Assembly: GCA_023038255.1 (NCBI GenBank)
Contig: CP082927.1
Location: forward strand, 1,130,146-1,194,145
Origin: Candidatus Peribacteria bacterium
Lineage (GTDB): Bacteria; Patescibacteriota; Gracilibacteria; Peribacterales; Peribacteraceae
DNA: 64,000 nucleotides
Direction: 5' to 3'
Shown here: positions 61,160 to 64,000 of the stretch, piece by piece
Layout of the letters: each line of letters begins with the position of its first letter
How positions within the stretch are numbered: the stretch's first letter is position 1
Notes under the pieces: generated by a model
Databases searched by the model: none
Seen by the model: only the letters and a program-made list of their open reading frames with translations
What the model was told of the DNA's origin: nothing
Position numbers and translations under genes: made by a program

Positions 61160-62125
61160 TTAAGAAAAGAATGCAACCGGTGACAATAATTTACGACCCG
61201 CGCCGAGGAAGGTTCCGATGTACGCAATAGCCGGCATCAGACAAAGTTCCAGCAACACAATCCACGGGAACACAAAGAGAAGCAACGGACGCACTTCGGT
61301 GGCAAATGCACGGAAAGGCGCTTCCATTGCAAGAGCAGGCATAAGGAATGGCAGGAGCGTCATGAGCGACCCGACGATGGCAGTCGCTATGATGGTGCCG
61401 GCCAGAAGCAGAATGGTCATTTCAGCAATGAAGGGTAGGAGCACACCAATGGGAGATGCTCCGAGCATATTTTCGACAAAGAGCTCATCACCATGCGTCC
61501 GCACTGTGCGGCTCACCAGTTCCAGCACAACAAACAGGAGAACGGCAAACGCCACGAACATGAAGATGTAGGTCACGGAGCGGATGGCGGCGGTCACAGA
61601 CAGGAGATCGCGGATCTGGCGTTCCTGGGTATTCACGGTCGAGAGGAAGGTGGGATTGATGACCGATTGCCACTGATCCTGTTCAATAAACTGGCGGAAG
61701 GAATCGTAGGCATCAAGCGACTTGAGCGTGACAACGAAGGTGTCCGGGAACGGGTTCTCAAGCTGGTACTGGTCAAGGAATGCAGCAAGATCCGGATCAC
61801 GCTTGCGCTGTTCGTTGTAGGCCTGTTCTTTGGTCACAAACGACACACTGCCCACATCGGGGTGTGCATGGACGGCTGCAAAGAATGTCTGGATATCCTG
61901 GTCCGGCGCATCGGCAATCGCTTCCAGACGGAGTGCCGCCTGAGACGAGAGTAATCTGTTTACGCCGTACACACTCAAAAGCATCACCACAAAAAGCTGG
62001 ACGAGTACGAGGACTGCAGACAGCAGTGTGAGCGTTGCACCCCATGTCCGTTCGCGCTTCAAAAGAAGCAGCCCCCGCTTTAGGCCGCGCCGAATTCCGA
62101 CCGATGAGTCCATGCTCTTTCGCAT
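61160..62125 (-). CDS. ftsX: Cell-division protein FtsX
   Basis: The 321-residue protein has the FtsX plan: a short cytoplasmic start, first helix LTLLSAVLVLVQLFVVMLLS, an extracellular domain (about 60-170; DQDIQTFFAAVHAHPDVGSV, PFPDTFVVTLKSLDAYDSF) and three C-terminal helices with RTHGDELFVENMLGASPIGV, a phrase typical of FtsX. It partners the ATPase FtsE to activate peptidoglycan hydrolases in division; ftsE is not in view. TATACT lies 7 bases upstream and TTGAAG 18 bases before that. Confidence 0.93.
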   Translation of the reverse strand: MRKSMDSSVGIRRGLKRGLLLLKRERTWGATLTLLSAVLVLVQLFVVMLLSVYGVNRLLSSQAALRLEAIADAPDQDIQTFFAAVHAHPDVGSVSFVTKEQAYNEQRKRDPDLAAFLDQYQLENPFPDTFVVTLKSLDAYDSFRQFIEQDQWQSVINPTFLSTVNTQERQIRDLLSVTAAIRSVTYIFMFVAFAVLLFVVLELVSRTVRTHGDELFVENMLGASPIGVLLPFIAEMTILLLAGTIIATAIVGSLMTLLPFLMPALAMEAPFRAFATEVRPLLLFVFPWIVLLELCLMPAIAYIGTFLGAGRKLLSPVAFFS

Positions 62126-62132
62126 GGGTCTT

Positions 62133-62162
62133 AGTATAGTGTTCTTTCTATGAAAGCTTCAA
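62133..62162 (-). promoter_or_regulatory. Promoter of ftsX, near-leaderless
   Basis: TTGAAG (62157-62162) and TATACT (62133-62138) are 18 bases apart on the minus strand; the ATG at 62125 follows 7 bases after the -10 box. Confidence 0.6.
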
Positions 62163-62210
62163 TGCAGAAAGAATTTTATGTTTTAAAAAAAACTTCAGAT
62201 TATAGGAAGC

Positions 62211-62301
62211 AGGTTATAGGTTATGGGTTATGGGAGGACGATATATGTAGATAATCTCTTTTCAATGACCCCATAACTCATAACTCATACACCCATAACT
62301 C
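62211..62301. repeat. Inverted pair of CCCATAAC short tandem repeats
   Basis: GGTTATAGGTTATGGGTTATGGG (shown here as three GGTTATNG units, 62211-62234) faces copies of CCATAACTCATAACTCATAC (62269-62301). The two arms could pair across a 34-base loop just after the TPR gene stop. Confidence 0.7.
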
Positions 62302-62899
62302 AAATCTGCTTAATCTGCTCCTCAATCCTATCAATCGCCGCCACACATTCACTCGCACGCAGATTGTGCGGCTCAAGATCGAGTGCGCGAAGGAAGAGTG
62401 CGCGGGCCTTCGAGAAATTTTTCAGTTCCAGGTACGCAACACCAAGGTCACAGAGTGTGAGCGTGTTTTCGCTGTCGAGGTTGAGCGCACGTTCAAGGGT
62501 GACCACTCCCTGCGGACGCTGACCGCTCTGGAAAAGCACCCATCCGAGGCAGCGCAGAATTTCAGGGTTGTTGGCCTTCAGTCTGTTCGCCTCTTTTAAG
62601 CGCACAAATGATTCCGCCCATTTGCTTTCTGCAGAGAGCAGGAAGCCGAGAATGTAATGACCGGTGTAGCTGGACGGATCGAGCGCGATCGCCTGAGTTG
62701 CCGCCACTTTGGCACGGCTGTAGCGCTCCAGACTCAGTTCATTATCTGCAATCTCCTCAAGAGCGGACACATTGGACGGATCCTCAAGAATCAGATCCTC
62801 AAGAATAAGAAGTGCCTCCTGATTTTTGCCGGCCATTTTCAGCTGCTCGGCTTTTTCCAGGCGCTCCAGAACGTTGGGGGGAAGCTGATTGTTGTCCAT
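62300..62899 (-). CDS. TPR-repeat protein
   Basis: The 199-residue protein consists of five to six tetratricopeptide repeats: AEQLKMAGKNQEALLILEDL, AKVAATQAIALDPSSYTGHY, LGWVLFQSGQRPQGVVTLER and CDLGVAYLELKNFSKARALF. There is no signal peptide or catalytic domain, so it is a cytoplasmic scaffold of unknown partners. The ATG at 62899 is chosen; a longer frame from 63019 would read through a dispersed palindrome. TAAAAT ends 8 bases before it. Confidence 0.85.
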   Translation of the reverse strand: MDNNQLPPNVLERLEKAEQLKMAGKNQEALLILEDLILEDPSNVSALEEIADNELSLERYSRAKVAATQAIALDPSSYTGHYILGFLLSAESKWAESFVRLKEANRLKANNPEILRCLGWVLFQSGQRPQGVVTLERALNLDSENTLTLCDLGVAYLELKNFSKARALFLRALDLEPHNLRASECVAAIDRIEEQIKQI

Positions 62900-62907
62900 A
62901 GAGCGAG

Positions 62908-62913
62908 ATTTTA
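62908..62913 (-). promoter_or_regulatory. -10 box TAAAAT of the TPR gene
   Basis: TAAAAT on the minus strand ends 8 bases before the ATG at 62899. Confidence 0.45.
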
Positions 62914-62967
62914 GGCACAAAGAGAGGAAACACCAAGGAATTTTAAGAGGAAAATACGTTCCTCGTT

Positions 62968-63009
62968 CCCTCTCCTCTGGAGAGGGTGGCCCGGAGGGCC
63001 GGGCGAGGC
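62968..63009. repeat. Dispersed double-palindrome repeat, copy C
   Basis: CCCTCTCC-TCT-GGAGAGGG followed by TGGCCCGGAGGGCC and GGGCGAGGC, between the TPR gene and the pilin-like gene. Confidence 0.85.
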
Positions 63010-63030
63010 AGTTCTTCATTCAATCCTTCT

Positions 63031-63360
63031 CTACGCCAAAAACGACGCTACCGTCCTATAGATGGCATACGCCCCCAGAACCACGGCAACGCTCATGACA
63101 GAACCGATCATGAGGTCTTTCCCACGCTGTTTAAAGTCCTCTTTCGCCCCCGCCAGCACAATCATAAACGCCCCCACCAGGAACATGGCCGTAGCCACCG
63201 TTGTAATACTGGCAGCAAGAAAGTCGATGATACGCTGCACAATGGTCGCAAAGTCGAAACTGGTGCCGATATCGACATCCAGCGTACGCTGTGCAGTTGC
63301 AACAGACGGCAGCAAAATGAGTGAAATGACAGAAAACCGACGGAATGCTGCGCGCATCAT
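63031..63360 (-). CDS. VirB2/TrbC-like pilin or small two-helix membrane protein
   Basis: The 109-residue protein has a signal-like start (AAFRRFSVISLILLPSVATA), then ITTVATAMFLVGAFMIVLAG and MIGSVMSVAVVLGAYAIYRT, two helices joined by a charged loop AKEDFKQRGKDL. This is the plan of VirB2/TrbC-type pilins and of related small proteins that are common in candidate-phylum bacteria. The start is one of two adjacent ATGs (63360 or 63357); TATAGT ends 6 bases before the first. No other type IV secretion genes are in view. Confidence 0.7.
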   Translation of the reverse strand: MMRAAFRRFSVISLILLPSVATAQRTLDVDIGTSFDFATIVQRIIDFLAASITTVATAMFLVGAFMIVLAGAKEDFKQRGKDLMIGSVMSVAVVLGAYAIYRTVASFLA

Positions 63361-63366
63361 TGCCCC

Positions 63367-63372
63367 ACTATA
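63367..63372 (-). promoter_or_regulatory. -10 box TATAGT, leaderless position (pilin-like gene)
   Basis: TATAGT, preceded by TGG as an extended element, ends exactly 6 bases before the ATG at 63360. Confidence 0.55.
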
Positions 63373-63420
63373 CCACGGATTTTCTCTTGCCATACATTGC
63401 ATAAACCGGAACATCCAGCC

Positions 63421-63426
63421 TAAAAT
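63421..63426 (+). promoter_or_regulatory. -10 box TAAAAT of the penicillin-binding protein gene
   Basis: TAAAAT ends 9 bases before the ATG at 63436. Confidence 0.4.
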
Positions 63427-63435
63427 GCATGCTCC

Positions 63436-64000
63436 ATGAACAGAGACCCCTTTGAAAACGGACAAGACCGGAACGGCTTTGCCTCTCACACGCTGTCTGG
63501 TGCAAGACAGCCAGAACCCAAGCCCGAGAATTTGCGGATGATTGATAGAATGAGCAGGCGCCGTCGTATGCAAAACGGACAGACACTGAAGGAGCGTCTC
63601 TATGCAATCCGCGAGTGGATGCACCGCCGCGGCAGCCGCCGCCTGATGCGCGATGGCGTGCTTGTCTTTGGAGGTATCATGATGCTGTATCTCGGCTATT
63701 TGTGGATCACACTCCCGGATATCAGTGACCCGCAGAGTCTGACCGCCGCACAGAGCTCGGTGATTGTGGACAGAAAAGGAGTGGAACTCTATCGCCTCTA
63801 TAGTGACGAAGACCGCACCTACATTCCCGGTGACCAGATTCCGGAACACCTGAAGAATGCCGTTGTCGCCATTGAAGACTCCCGCTTCTATGACCGCGGC
63901 TGTATTGATATGCGAGCGATGGCCAGAGTCGTCTTCCGTTTCGGACAGGCAGGAGGTGCATCTACGCTCACGCGTCAGCTTGCGAGAAACGCGCTCGACC
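63436..64000 (+). CDS. Class A penicillin-binding protein, N-terminal part (runs off the window)
   Basis: The frame is open from ATG 63436 to the window end (188 residues). A polar, basic start (RMSRRRRMQNGQ, HRRGSRRLMRDG) precedes one membrane helix (VLVFGGIMMLYLGYLWITL, about 75-95). The GT51 glycosyltransferase domain follows: VVAIEDSRFYDRGCIDMRAM with the catalytic Glu of the EDxxFxxH-type motif (here the His position is Gly/Cys region) and GGASTLTRQLARNALD. It polymerises lipid II outside the membrane; the transpeptidase part is beyond the window. Confidence 0.92.
   Translation, partial: MNRDPFENGQDRNGFASHTLSGARQPEPKPENLRMIDRMSRRRRMQNGQTLKERLYAIREWMHRRGSRRLMRDGVLVFGGIMMLYLGYLWITLPDISDPQSLTAAQSSVIVDRKGVELYRLYSDEDRTYIPGDQIPEHLKNAVVAIEDSRFYDRGCIDMRAMARVVFRFGQAGGASTLTRQLARNALD

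Overview
The window reads as an accessory-rich chromosome segment of a monoderm bacterium, most likely a Patescibacteria (CPR) lineage of the Peregrinibacteria/Peribacteria type. This placement is inference: it rests on the moderate GC content, the single-pass giant surface protein with phage-fibre modules, the WxL/DUF916/SLH envelope set, the VirB2-like pilin and the compact gene layout. TGA works as a normal stop (many ATGA stop/start overlaps), so the Gracilibacteria code, in which TGA is glycine, does not apply.

Bases 1-24080 form a large surface-glycan or protein-glycosylation locus. It holds at least ten glycosyltransferases (GT2 and GT4), a UDP-GlcNAc 2-epimerase, dTDP-glucose synthesis enzymes (RfbA-like, RfbB), and a cassette of Gfo/Idh/MocA oxidoreductase, hexapeptide acyltransferase, amino-sugar N-formyltransferase and DegT aminotransferase that should make an N-acylated amino sugar. 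It also has three large multi-pass membrane proteins (two are tandem paralogues) and a GT2-GtrA fusion. The genes sit in short operons with 4-8 base stop/start overlaps.

Bases 24200-26190 hold sufS-sufU, tRNA-Thr(GGT) and a broken second copy of that tRNA. Bases 26188-43352 are an envelope block: a small secreted protein, an SLH protein, a DUF916-like membrane-anchored protein, a LemA-like protein, a transposase-type HTH protein with a C-terminal membrane helix, and, overlapping it by 4 bases, a 4131-residue surface protein with ten fibre-like modules and two seven-unit FG-GAP arrays. Bases 43353-64000 carry mostly housekeeping genes: M50 protease, bL28, a GGQ release-factor-like protein, tRNA-Ser(GGA), pheT, a cobalamin adenosyltransferase, bL34, M16 protease, a TMTC-like TPR membrane protein, ndk, a TrmB-type regulator divergent from a radical SAM enzyme, a DUF1858/A-type carrier fusion, a CtpA-type protease, RNase HI-like, VanW, recO, ftsX, a TPR protein, a VirB2-like pilin and the start of a class A penicillin-binding protein.

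Three genome-scale patterns stand out. (1) At most transcription-unit heads a -10-like hexamer (often TATACT) lies only 6-9 bases before the start codon, which points to widespread leaderless mRNAs. (2) Short 7-12 base tandem repeats with locus-specific themes lie in many intergenic gaps and have entered several reading frames. (3) Dispersed GC-rich palindromes recur, one inside a glycosyltransferase reading frame and one different type inside the broken tRNA copy.
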